A program made the position numbers and the translations under genes. 64,000 nt of DNA from assembly GCA_034111085.1 (NCBI GenBank), contig JAWUXZ010000041.1, positions 1 to 64,000 of the forward strand, in the 5' to 3' direction. The notes under the pieces are model-generated. The model had not been told where the DNA came from, ran no database searches, and saw nothing but the letters and a program-made list of their open reading frames with translations. Each line of letters opens with the position of its first letter. The stretch's first letter is position 1. Below are positions 1-7,733 of the stretch, piece by piece. This DNA is from Dinoroseobacter sp034111085. GTDB taxonomy: Bacteria; Pseudomonadota; Alphaproteobacteria; Rhodobacterales; Rhodobacteraceae.

Positions 1-47
1 GGCATGTTGGTTTCAGCAAAAGACACCAACCTCAAAGGATCAGGCCC

Positions 48-221
48 ATGACCACCATCACCACAAACACCGCCGCCGCCGCCAAAATCTCTACCGGCTT
101 CGATACCTTGATCGTCCGCCTTGTCGCTCTGATGTGTGCCGCCAACTCGCCTGAGGCGCTGCTGGCCGCGCAATCGCGCCGTGAAGCTGCCTTTGCCGCC
201 ACCAACGCTCTGCTGCGCTAA
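48..221 (+). CDS. small hypothetical protein, 57 aa
   Basis: A short open frame starts with ATG and has an AAAGGA stretch about 8 bases upstream. The product is Ala/Thr-rich at the N-terminus, then carries a plausible amphipathic helix and ends in an Ala/Leu/Arg-rich helix. I do not recognise a family. Its TAA stop overlaps the stop of the decayed frame on the other strand. The 14 bases leading into the ATG (GGATCAGGCCCATG) also lead into hisC, which supports a real translation start here but could be chance. It may be a DUF1127-like mini-protein by size only; no motif confirms that. Confidence 0.45.
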   Translation: MTTITTNTAAAAKISTGFDTLIVRLVALMCAANSPEALLAAQSRREAAFAATNALLR

Positions 222-454
222 TCGCAAATACCGACGCCCCAGAATGCGTCGACTATGAATGCCTGTTGCGCGTTCCGGCGAAACGGCGAGGTCGGCATGG
301 TCGCCCCAATCGAAAGATCCGGTACCAGACTTTGCAGCGCCTCCCCTATCTGCCTCGCATCTTCGACACGGCCCGCAGCTCAATAGACGCAAAGCAACCA
401 CTGGATCATGAAGCCGGATCGCTGCTGCGGCCTGATCTCGTAGGGTGCAGTCAT
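218..454 (-). pseudogene. decayed C-terminal fragment of a TPR protein
   Basis: On the minus strand an ATG overlaps the stop of the winged-helix/TPR regulator (ATGA) and opens a frame of 24 codons. The frame then meets an in-frame TGA and continues for 53 more codons to a TAG. The part after the TGA reads like a terminal TPR helix pair (AAGRVEDARQIGEALQSLVP). It then aligns without gaps to the C-terminus of the neighbouring regulator: both have PF[KR], 18 further residues and a closing GI. I infer a remnant of a paralogous TPR regulator or of a duplicated 3' end. No function is assigned. Confidence 0.4.
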
Positions 455-1980
455 GGGCTGACTTCCGGTATCCCAAGTTGGCGCAGCGCAACCTTGAATT
501 TTGCCCCCATAGCTTTGTCTTTGAAGGGGGTGTTTTCAAGGTAGTATTGAACGCTCGATTGCGGGTTGTGGGCCCGGTAGCGCATGCAAATTGCGGCGGC
601 GCGGTCGTGATGTCCTGCAAGCTGGCAGGCGATCATTAAGGCCCAGTGGGACGACCCAAACGAAGGATCATCGGCGATGGAATCTTCTAGGGCGGCGATT
701 GATTGATCGTAGCGACCAAGTCCCATGAGGGCGTAGCCGTAACCCGCGAGCGAATGCGCATGATTGGGGTGGAGCGGGTTCAGCCGAGCACCGTGCGCGT
801 AATGCTCGATTGCCTCTGTGTAGCGCCCCAAATAGGCTGCGACCCAAACCGCCGAACTCAGCGCCATCGCGGAATTCGGGTTTAGAGTTATCGCGCGCTG
901 CAAGGTCCGATACCCCAGTTCAGGCTCGCCGCCGAGATAGGCCATGTAGTGACCCGCATTCGTCAAACCGTTTGCATCGGTCTGGGGGTTGGCGAGCAGG
1001 GCGCGCGCGACCTCAAGCCCCTCGCGCCCCTCGGCATACGTGATCACGCGTGCAGCGCAGGCCATCATATATGCGCGCATTTTAAGCTCCTGCGCGCGGG
1101 AGTAGTCGGGATCGAGGGCAAGCGCTTGATCGAGCAGCGCAATCACCGTCTCGAACGCAGCGCGGTCGGTTATGCGGAAAACCAGCGGCGCGGCCTGCAA
1201 GCTTAGGTCATAGGCTTGAAGGTTCGCGGTGGGTTTGTCGCGGGCACGGTCTGCCTCGGCGTTCATAAGGTTCACCTCAAGCGCGCTGGCCGTGCGCTCG
1301 GTAATCTTATCTTGCAGCTCAAACACGTCCTCGGTGCTGCCCTCAAACCGTTCGGTCCAGAGCGTGTGACCAGTTTCGGCCTCTACCAATTGCGAGGTGA
1401 TCCGCAACCGTTGCCCGCCCATCTGGATGGAGCCCTCGAGCACATACCGCACCCCCAACTCGCGCCCGACATCGGCCAGATCAATGACGCGGCCTTTGTA
1501 TTTGAAGCTGGACGACGAGGCGATGACGAAGATGCCAGGCAGTCGGCTGAGCGCGGAGACAAGGTCCGAAACGATGCCGTCAACAAGATAGTCGTTATCC
1601 GCCGAGCGGGTCAGATTGGCGAACGGAAGCACGGCCAGCGACGGTATGTCGGGTAGTGCCGGGCCGGATTGCGGGGCCGGGCCGGATTTTAGGGCAGAGA
1701 CAGAGGTGTCGCCTGTTAACTTGTAGCCAACTCCGGGCACGGTGCTGATGGTGCGTGCGCCAAGCAGTTTGCGCAGAGTGCTGATTTGTACGGTCAGATT
1801 GCCTTCCTCAACCGCGAGGCCACCCCAGACGTGATCCAGCAACTCCGCCTTGGACACCACGCGGTCGCGGTGCGTGTCGAGATAGGCGAGCACATCAAAC
1901 GCACGTGCGCCGACGCTTGTCGGGGTCCCACCGACCATGACGGCGCGGGTTTCTCTGTTGATTTCGAAGGGCTCAGACAA
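451..1980 (-). CDS. winged-helix transcriptional regulator with TolB-like and TPR domains
   Basis: This 509-aa protein has an OmpR/PhoB-type winged helix at residues 1-92 (AFDVLAYL, then NLTVQISTLRKLLG and VPGVGYKL). A TolB/FlgO-like domain follows from about residue 114 (SLAVLPF...). TPR helices fill roughly 265-490 (repeated LNP-type turns). The architecture is that of the CadC/HilA-like and adenylate-cyclase-associated wHTH-TPR regulators. There is no transmembrane segment between the DNA-binding and sensory parts, so it is probably cytosolic and senses through protein contacts. It has no receiver domain, so phosphorelay control is unlikely. The gene stands alone with regulatory debris on both sides. 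Its target genes cannot be read from the sequence. Confidence 0.85.
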   Translation of the reverse strand: MSEPFEINRETRAVMVGGTPTSVGARAFDVLAYLDTHRDRVVSKAELLDHVWGGLAVEEGNLTVQISTLRKLLGARTISTVPGVGYKLTGDTSVSALKSGPAPQSGPALPDIPSLAVLPFANLTRSADNDYLVDGIVSDLVSALSRLPGIFVIASSSSFKYKGRVIDLADVGRELGVRYVLEGSIQMGGQRLRITSQLVEAETGHTLWTERFEGSTEDVFELQDKITERTASALEVNLMNAEADRARDKPTANLQAYDLSLQAAPLVFRITDRAAFETVIALLDQALALDPDYSRAQELKMRAYMMACAARVITYAEGREGLEVARALLANPQTDANGLTNAGHYMAYLGGEPELGYRTLQRAITLNPNSAMALSSAVWVAAYLGRYTEAIEHYAHGARLNPLHPNHAHSLAGYGYALMGLGRYDQSIAALEDSIADDPSFGSSHWALMIACQLAGHHDRAAAICMRYRAHNPQSSVQYYLENTPFKDKAMGAKFKVALRQLGIPEVSP

Positions 1981-2061
1981 GATGCGTGCGCTCGGACTGG
2001 GGACGTTACCGAAACCCTAGGGCGGGTGCTGCGGCTTGGCTAGGGGCGTTTGCGGACGGGG

Positions 2062-2283
2062 CTAGCTGGTCAAGCTGGCACGAAAGGCGCTGGGCGTTTG
2101 CCCGGTTTGGTCGCGGAACGCAGCGTTGAACGCAGATAGCGCGCTATAACCAACGGCGAGTGCGGCTTGGGTGATTTGCAAACCGGGGTCCTCGGCCAAA
2201 AGCTCCATCGCGCGGATGATCCGCATACGGCGCTGGGCGGCGGTTGGGTCATCGGGCGAGGTTACGTCGAGATCGGCGAACCC
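2062..2283 (-). pseudogene. truncated AraC-family regulator (second HTH only)
   Basis: The minus-strand frame between an upstream TGA and the TAG at 2062-2064 encodes the C-terminal half of an AraC/XylS DNA-binding domain. It shows the linker helix (RRMRIIRAMELLAEDPG), the second HTH (ITQAALAVGYSALSAFNAAF) and the family signature end (TGQTPSAFRAS). The first HTH and the whole effector domain are missing. The frame runs back into the 3' end of the monooxygenase gene, where it meets a stop. An internal ATG at 2226 could in principle give a 54-residue mini-HTH protein, but a deletion remnant is more likely. Confidence 0.75.
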
Positions 2284-2552
2284 TCAAAGACCGAAGTGAC
2301 AGGAGTGCCAGACATCAGCGGAAATAGCTGCGCGCCGAGGGCTTTCATGCCGTCCGCTTGGCGGTGTCCGTCAAAGCTGGTGGCGTCTGCCCAGCGTTGG
2401 ACGAGGACAATACGATCTGGCGAGGCTGCGTCGCGCAGCACGTCAAACGCGAGGTTGCCGGGCAGGCCGCGCACGCGCGCCGTGTCAGCGTGTAGCAACC
2501 GCAGGGCGGTGTCGGGTTCGGTGGTAGCGAAATCAACGGTTACGATAAGCAT
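2262..2552 (-). CDS. antibiotic biosynthesis monooxygenase (ABM/YgiN-fold) protein
   Basis: A 96-aa protein with the ferredoxin-like ABM fold pattern: a first strand MLIVTVDFA, then the central strand and helix RIVLVQRWADATSFDGHRQADGMKAL. This pattern is typical of small dimeric quinol monooxygenases and related haem-free oxygenases. GGAGG sits about 6 bases before the ATG. The product is probably cytosolic; the substrate (quinone or polyketide-like) cannot be read from sequence. Its 3' end overlaps the upstream edge of the AraC remnant. I infer that a deletion joined the two, so an AraC regulator may once have controlled this enzyme. Confidence 0.75.
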   Translation of the reverse strand: MLIVTVDFATTEPDTALRLLHADTARVRGLPGNLAFDVLRDAASPDRIVLVQRWADATSFDGHRQADGMKALGAQLFPLMSGTPVTSVFEGSPIST

Positions 2553-2878
2553 AGGGCCTCCGGTGGCAAGGTTGTCAGGATATAGGCACGGCTGGTGCGT
2601 CAGGGCGGGCCGTTGGGGAATGTGTGCTCGGCCTCGATCAGCAGGCCAACGGTGTGGGCGGCGGCGTCATAGGGTTTGATCTCAATCTGGTTCATAGCGT
2701 AACTATGGCACCCGCCTTGCAGGTGCGCTTGCGTCACCCTGCCTAGAATACGCGCCTACCGGACAGGGACACACCCACGCACCCGTCCTGCGTCAAACCC
2801 GACAAGCCACTGGTCATGATTCCCTCACCGCGCTAAAACACCTATAATCAATAAAGGCCAACGAGCAGGATCAGGCCC
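2553..2878. other. intergenic stretch with a 31-codon minus-strand frame
   Basis: The divergent region between the ABM gene and hisC has no gene I can support. On the minus strand 2600-2695 is an open frame of 31 codons (MNQIEIKPYDAAAHTVGLL...) without a clear ribosome site; it may be another remnant of the decayed regulatory patch. The last 50 bases are AT-richer and presumably carry the hisC promoter, but I see no convincing -35/-10 pair. Confidence 0.3.
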
Positions 2879-3976
2879 ATGCGCAGAACGACGCGTCCCA
2901 CTCCGCAACCCGGAATACTAGAGATTGCGCTCTATCAGGGCGGGGCTGCCAAATTGGCAGGGCGTGAGAACGTTGTGAAACTCAGCTCGAACGAGAACCC
3001 GCTTGGGCCGAGCCCAAAAGCGATTGCAGCGTATCAGGCGGCGGGTGCGAGCCTGCACCGCTACCCCTCCACCGATCATGCGGGGCTGCGCCAAGCGATC
3101 GGCGCAGTCCACGGGCTTGAACCTTCGCAGATCATTTGCGGCGCGGGCAGCGACGAGATCATCGCGTTTCTGTGCCAAGCCTATGTCGGGCCGGGCGATG
3201 AGGTCATTCATACCGAGCACGGGTTTGCGATGTACCGGATCAGCACGCTGGGGGCCGGGGGCACGCCTGTTGAGGTGGCAGAGAAGGATCGCCATACGGA
3301 TGTGGACGCGATCTTGGGGGCCGTGACCAGTCGCACGAAAATGGTGTTTATCGCCAATCCCAACAATCCAACGGGCACGTTTATCGACGCCGAAGACGTC
3401 ACGCGGTTGGCGGACGGGCTGCCCTCGGATGTGATCCTCGTCCTCGACGGGGCCTATGCCGAGTACGTGCCGGGCTTTGATGGCGGTGCATTTCTGGCGG
3501 GCAACCGCGAGAATGTGGTGATGACGCGCACCTTCTCTAAGGTCTACGGGTTGGGCGCGATGCGGGTCGGGTGGGGCTACGGGCCGCGCGAAATCATCGA
3601 CGTGCTGAACAGATTGCGCGGGCCGTTTAACCTGTCAGATGCAGCTTTGATCAGCGCGGAGGCAGCCGTTCTCGATACAGGCTACACCGACGCGTGCTTG
3701 GCCGAGAATGCGTTGCAGCGCGCGACCTTGATAGACGGGCTGCGTGCAGCGGGTTTGGCTTGTGATGATAGCCATGCGAATTTCGTGCTGGCTCGGTTTG
3801 CAGATTTTGACACGGCGATGGCGTGCAACGGCGCCCTCAACAACAACGGCCTGATCGTGCGCCCGGTTGGGAGCTACAAATTGCCCGAAGCATTGCGGAT
3901 CACGGTTGGCACTGGAGACGATTGCGCGCGGGTTCTCAGCGTTGTCCAAGATTTTATGACGGAGCGCCGCACATGA
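2879..3976 (+). CDS. hisC: histidinol-phosphate / aromatic-amino-acid aminotransferase
   Basis: This 365-aa fold-type I PLP aminotransferase transfers the amino group of glutamate to imidazole-acetol phosphate. In organisms with this gene order it probably also acts on aromatic keto acids. Visible marks are the substrate-arm start SSNENPLGPSP (36-46), NPNNPTG (160-166), DGAYAEY (190-196) and the PLP lysine K221 in TFSKVYGLGAMRVGW. The length matches HisC. A 4-base ATGA overlap couples it to tyrC, so phenylalanine/tyrosine synthesis is the likely context alongside histidine. The ATG is preceded by GCAGGATCAGG. Whether it serves mainly histidine or aromatic synthesis cannot be settled here. Confidence 0.93.
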   Translation: MRRTTRPTPQPGILEIALYQGGAAKLAGRENVVKLSSNENPLGPSPKAIAAYQAAGASLHRYPSTDHAGLRQAIGAVHGLEPSQIICGAGSDEIIAFLCQAYVGPGDEVIHTEHGFAMYRISTLGAGGTPVEVAEKDRHTDVDAILGAVTSRTKMVFIANPNNPTGTFIDAEDVTRLADGLPSDVILVLDGAYAEYVPGFDGGAFLAGNRENVVMTRTFSKVYGLGAMRVGWGYGPREIIDVLNRLRGPFNLSDAALISAEAAVLDTGYTDACLAENALQRATLIDGLRAAGLACDDSHANFVLARFADFDTAMACNGALNNNGLIVRPVGSYKLPEALRITVGTGDDCARVLSVVQDFMTERRT

Positions 3977-4914
3977 ACGCGCCTTATCCAAAGGTCGCCC
4001 TGATTGGCCTCGGTCTGATCGCCTCGTCGATGGCGCATGGGATGCGGCGCGCTGGCATGACCACGCATATTGCAGGCACAACGCGCAGTGCCGAGACACT
4101 CGCGATTGCAGATGAGATCGGGCTTTGCGACAGCCTGCACACCACCGCCGCCGAGGTGGTTCAGGATGCCGATCTTGTGGTGCTTGCCGTGCCTGTGGGC
4201 GCGATGGCGAAGGTTGCCGCCGAGATTGGCCCGCATTTGAAACCCGGTGCTACGGTCACGGATGTCGGTTCCGTCAAGCGCGCGGTGATCGATGCAGTTG
4301 CCCCGCATCTGCCCGAGACGGTGCATTTTATCCCCGGCCATCCGCTGGCTGGGACCGAGCATTCCGGGCCGCGTTCGGGCTTTGCCGAGTTGTTTGATGG
4401 CCGCTTTTGTCTGCTGGTGCCCGAGGGCGAGGCGGACGCGGATGCACTGGCGCGGCTGACCGAATATTGGCAAGCGCTGGGCAGCAAGGTCGAGGTGATG
4501 GAGCCTGATCACCACGACCTCGTCCTCGCCGTGACCAGCCATGCGCCGCACCTGATTGCCTATACAATGGTGGGTGTAGCCGATGATTTGCGCCGTGTGA
4601 CCGATAGCGAAGTCATCAAGTTCTCTGCTGGGGGGTTTCGCGACTTTACCCGGATTGCCGCATCCGATCCGACGATGTGGCGCGACGTGTTTTTGAACAA
4701 CAAAGCCGCAACTTTGGAAATTCTGGGTCGCTTTACGGAAGAGCTGTTTGCGCTGCAACGCGCCATCCGCACCGAAGACGGCGCCCATTTGCACGACTAT
4801 TTCACCCGCACGCGCGCAATTCGGCGCGGTATTATCGAGGCTGGTCAAGATACCGACGCGCCAGATTTTGGGCGTTTTACGTCCAAGCAGCCCCCCGACG
4901 TGAGCACGAAATGA
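3973..4914 (+). CDS. tyrC: prephenate/arogenate (cyclohexadienyl) dehydrogenase
   Basis: A 313-aa NAD(P)-dependent dehydrogenase of the TyrA family for tyrosine synthesis. The Rossmann glycine motif GLGLIASS lies at 12-19, the strand VVLAVPVGAM at 69-78, and the family signature HPLAGTEHSGP at 123-133. The helical dimerisation domain follows, with SHAPHLIAY and FRDFTRIAASDP. There is no chorismate mutase or ACT domain, so it is the monofunctional, probably feedback-insensitive form. It starts on an ATG overlapping the hisC stop, and its stop overlaps the next start (ATGATG), which implies one transcript for hisC, tyrC and the extensin-like gene. Confidence 0.93.
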   Translation: MNAPYPKVALIGLGLIASSMAHGMRRAGMTTHIAGTTRSAETLAIADEIGLCDSLHTTAAEVVQDADLVVLAVPVGAMAKVAAEIGPHLKPGATVTDVGSVKRAVIDAVAPHLPETVHFIPGHPLAGTEHSGPRSGFAELFDGRFCLLVPEGEADADALARLTEYWQALGSKVEVMEPDHHDLVLAVTSHAPHLIAYTMVGVADDLRRVTDSEVIKFSAGGFRDFTRIAASDPTMWRDVFLNNKAATLEILGRFTEELFALQRAIRTEDGAHLHDYFTRTRAIRRGIIEAGQDTDAPDFGRFTSKQPPDVSTK

Positions 4915-6029
4915 TGGGGTTTGCGTCCAGCCGCTGGGGCCGCCTTGGCATGATCCTCGGGGTCGTGGCGCTGGCTGGGTCAGCGGTTTGGGCCAACGCG
5001 CCGGACCGCTCGGTCAGACCTGAAGCGCGTCCGGGCACCACCTTGCAACCCCGAGTTCCCGTGCGGTTCAATGCGACGGTTCGACCAAGGCCGCGCTCGG
5101 CCTGGAGCTCGTCGAACTTGCGTGTGCTGCTGGACAGGCAATCTACGCCCAGCACCTCAGTGCCTGTGGTACCTGCCGCCGCAGGTGTCTCGACCCAAAC
5201 GTTGCCGCCCGCAGCGACCACCGCAGCAGCGGCGCCGATTGTGCGGTTTGAGGCTGATATTCGCCCGCGATCGCGCCCATGGCTGGACCGGACCCGCCCA
5301 AGTGGGCCCGCGCAAACCCCGCTGGTGATCCCGGCCCTCGTAACTGAGGTTGCCGCCGCTGACGCTGACGAAGGTTCTGCGCTCGCGTCAACCGCGCCTG
5401 TGTTCTCGTCCCCGCGCCCGCCCTCGCGCCCGGAAAATCTGCAAAGGCGCGCGACGGTTGCGGCAACTCATGTGCCCCAGCAATCCACCCCGCACGGCTT
5501 ACCTTCTGGTGCAATCTGTGGCGATCCGGCGATCCTAGGGCGCGCTATTCCAGCAATTGCCGGACGCTTGGCAGGCTGCGGCGTGGCGAACCCTGTGCAG
5601 GTAACGTCGGTGCACGGCATCACCTTATCCACGGCGGCGACGATGAATTGCGAAACCGCCCAAGCGCTCAGTGCGTGGACCAAGGATGGGGCGATCCCGG
5701 CAGTCGGTAATACTGGCGGCGGCATCGCGCAGTTCAGGGTGGTGGCGCATTACGCCTGCCGGACGCGAAACAGCCAGCCCGGCGCGCGGATATCCGAGCA
5801 TGGCAAGGGCCGCGCGATTGATATTGCGGCCTTCCGTTTGCGCAATGGCGACAGCATAACGCTGCTGGAAGGTTGGCGCGATCGGCGTCAGGGACGGATT
5901 TTGCGGCAGATGTGGGAGGCTGCATGCGGGCCGTTCGGCACGGTGCTCGGGCCGGAAGCGAACCGCTTTCACCAAGACCACTTTCACTTCGACACGGCGT
6001 CTTATCGAAGTGGGTCTTACTGCCGTTAA
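4911..6029 (+). CDS. extensin-like peptidase-fold secreted protein
   Basis: A 372-aa protein. An N-terminal hydrophobic segment (about 12-29) acts as signal or anchor. A Pro/Arg/Ala-rich low-complexity linker covers about 30-195, and the 'extensin-like C-terminal' domain 199-372. The domain keeps the metal-ligand pattern of the LAS/M15-like murein peptidases: SEHGKGRAIDI (295-305) and FHQDHFHFD (353-361), with several paired cysteines. I infer a periplasmic peptidoglycan-active enzyme or binder; catalytic activity is not proven in this family. Start choice is between ATG 4911 (overlapping tyrC) and ATG 4914. It converges on the DUF2125 gene and shares a TTAA with it. Confidence 0.85.
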   Translation: MMGFASSRWGRLGMILGVVALAGSAVWANAPDRSVRPEARPGTTLQPRVPVRFNATVRPRPRSAWSSSNLRVLLDRQSTPSTSVPVVPAAAGVSTQTLPPAATTAAAAPIVRFEADIRPRSRPWLDRTRPSGPAQTPLVIPALVTEVAAADADEGSALASTAPVFSSPRPPSRPENLQRRATVAATHVPQQSTPHGLPSGAICGDPAILGRAIPAIAGRLAGCGVANPVQVTSVHGITLSTAATMNCETAQALSAWTKDGAIPAVGNTGGGIAQFRVVAHYACRTRNSQPGARISEHGKGRAIDIAAFRLRNGDSITLLEGWRDRRQGRILRQMWEAACGPFGTVLGPEANRFHQDHFHFDTASYRSGSYCR

Positions 6030-7027
6030 CGCAAAACCAGAGGCGGCAGTTGCCCCAGAGGCAGGAACCCGACCGAGATGCGTCCGCCCGTGATCGTCAG
6101 GTCCAGATCAAGCGTTTCTGCCCGGCCTGATAAATCCGACAATCCTTCAAGCGCGCTTTCCAGCAAGGGCCGTAATCGCGCGGGCAAAGCGCCACCTCGC
6201 TCGGCCACATCCAGCATCGCGCGCCAATTCTGGGCTTGCACGGTGATCTCGCCACTGGCGAGGCCAAAGCTGTCCACATCAAGCATCCCGGTCAGACGCA
6301 AATCCATGCCGCCCCAACTTGCACGGGCTTCACGTAGATCGAGCGCGGTGATTTGCGGGCGGCGCTGCTCCAGCGCGCGAAGATCCCAAGGGGCGTCGAA
6401 CGACAAAGCAGCGTCAAGGCGCAAGGTCTCAATCGCGCGCGGCAGTAGCCCTGCTGGATCAAGCTGCGCTTTGATGCCGTCTGATGGAACAAGCCCCTGC
6501 GTCTGAAGCCCGATCTCGTGGGTCAGCGGTGCACCGTCCAGCCGCCGCGTGGCGAAGCGCAGAGAATTCGCGGAACTGGTCCAGTCGCGGGTGCTCACGC
6601 GCGGCGCATCAATCACCACTGTGGAGCGGTCGATCTGGGGGTTCGCCTCAAACGTCACCACCAGCGAGGCACGCGCTTGGTCCTGAGTTAGATCATATCG
6701 CGCCAACGGCGTGGACAAAGTGTGCGCAGGCGGTAGCACCGCAATCAGGTGGTTCGGGCGGTAGCTGAGGGCAAGCAGTTGAAAAAACGCGCCTTCCCAA
6801 GCCCAGCCTGTGCGTGGGTCGGCAACCGCCAGATCGCTGAGGGTGGTGTCAAACCGCGACGGAAATCCGCGCACCGACAGATCGGAATAATCCACCTGCC
6901 AGCCCTCGGCGCGACGGTCATCGGCCCAGACGGGGACCGCTCGCAGCGCACCTTGCCAGCCCACGACCCAATAGCCCGCGTATAAAACGGCGAAGATCGC
7001 CGCGACCCAGATCACGATCCGCGACAT
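6026..7027 (-). CDS. DUF2125 membrane-anchored protein
   Basis: A 333-aa protein with one N-terminal transmembrane segment (about 4-22, IVIWVAAIFAVLYAGYWVVG). A long beta-rich domain without catalytic motifs follows, facing the periplasm. The pattern RGFPSRFDTTLSDL (about 53-66) is typical of DUF2125 proteins, which are common in Alphaproteobacteria and have no established function. By general fold the domain resembles AsmA/DUF945-like envelope lipid-transport or scaffold proteins, but that is inference. The gene is single and convergent with the extensin-like gene; the two stop codons use the same TTAA. Confidence 0.8.
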   Translation of the reverse strand: MSRIVIWVAAIFAVLYAGYWVVGWQGALRAVPVWADDRRAEGWQVDYSDLSVRGFPSRFDTTLSDLAVADPRTGWAWEGAFFQLLALSYRPNHLIAVLPPAHTLSTPLARYDLTQDQARASLVVTFEANPQIDRSTVVIDAPRVSTRDWTSSANSLRFATRRLDGAPLTHEIGLQTQGLVPSDGIKAQLDPAGLLPRAIETLRLDAALSFDAPWDLRALEQRRPQITALDLREARASWGGMDLRLTGMLDVDSFGLASGEITVQAQNWRAMLDVAERGGALPARLRPLLESALEGLSDLSGRAETLDLDLTITGGRISVGFLPLGQLPPLVLR

Positions 7028-7091
7028 CTGGTTTCCCCCTGCTGCGCGCCCTGTTAAGGCACCCCATACTTCGCATGATAGGAGAGAACCA

Positions 7092-7640
7092 GTGACGGGA
7101 TCACCGCTTTGGGTGTTTGGGTACGGCTCGTTGATCTGGAACCCAGAGTTTCCAGTGGCAGAGCAATGCGTCGCGCGGCTTGATGGGTATCATCGGTCGT
7201 TCTGCATGCGCTCTATTCATCATCGCGGGACTGACGACGATCCGGGATTGGTACTCGCGCTCGATGCCGTGCCGGGCGGTGTCTGCACAGGCGTCGCCTT
7301 CCTGGTGGAGCCGGGTGCACAGGACGTGACCATTGCAGCGTTGCGCGAACGTGAGTTGGTGTCTTCGGCCTATCTGGAGAAAGTCTGCGAGGTCGAACTT
7401 GCCGACGGGCGGCGGGTTCAGGCCGTAACCTACATCATCGACAAAGATCACGTGCAGTATTGCAGCGGGCTCGATCTCGAAACCCAAGCCAAGATCATCG
7501 CGATGGCTGTGGGCGGGCGTGGTCCTAATGATGAATATCTGTTTAACACGGTGGATCATTTGGCGCAGATTGGCCTGAGCGACCCCGATCTGGACTGGCT
7601 GGCGACCCGCGTGCGGGAGATTGGCAACGCGCAGCGCTGA
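7092..7640 (+). CDS. ChaC-type gamma-glutamylcyclotransferase
   Basis: A 182-aa enzyme of the ChaC/GCG family, which cleaves glutathione to 5-oxoproline and Cys-Gly in the cytosol. The substrate-binding loop FGYGSLIWNPEF sits at 9-20. RGTDDDPGLVLAL follows, and the likely catalytic glutamate lies in REREL (85-89). The start is GTG, supported by GGAGA seven bases upstream; no in-frame ATG fits. It stands between DUF2125 (divergent) and the channel gene, with no obvious operon partner. The gene name chaC is from E. coli; here only family membership is claimed. Confidence 0.9.
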   Translation: MTGSPLWVFGYGSLIWNPEFPVAEQCVARLDGYHRSFCMRSIHHRGTDDDPGLVLALDAVPGGVCTGVAFLVEPGAQDVTIAALRERELVSSAYLEKVCEVELADGRRVQAVTYIIDKDHVQYCSGLDLETQAKIIAMAVGGRGPNDEYLFNTVDHLAQIGLSDPDLDWLATRVREIGNAQR

Positions 7641-7733
7641 ATTCGCGCCAAACGTTGTCTCCCATTGGCATTTTGAACGGCGCTGCATAGTGTCCGGCGC
7701 AAGAGATAACCGCCTGATGCGAGAAAGCCGGCA

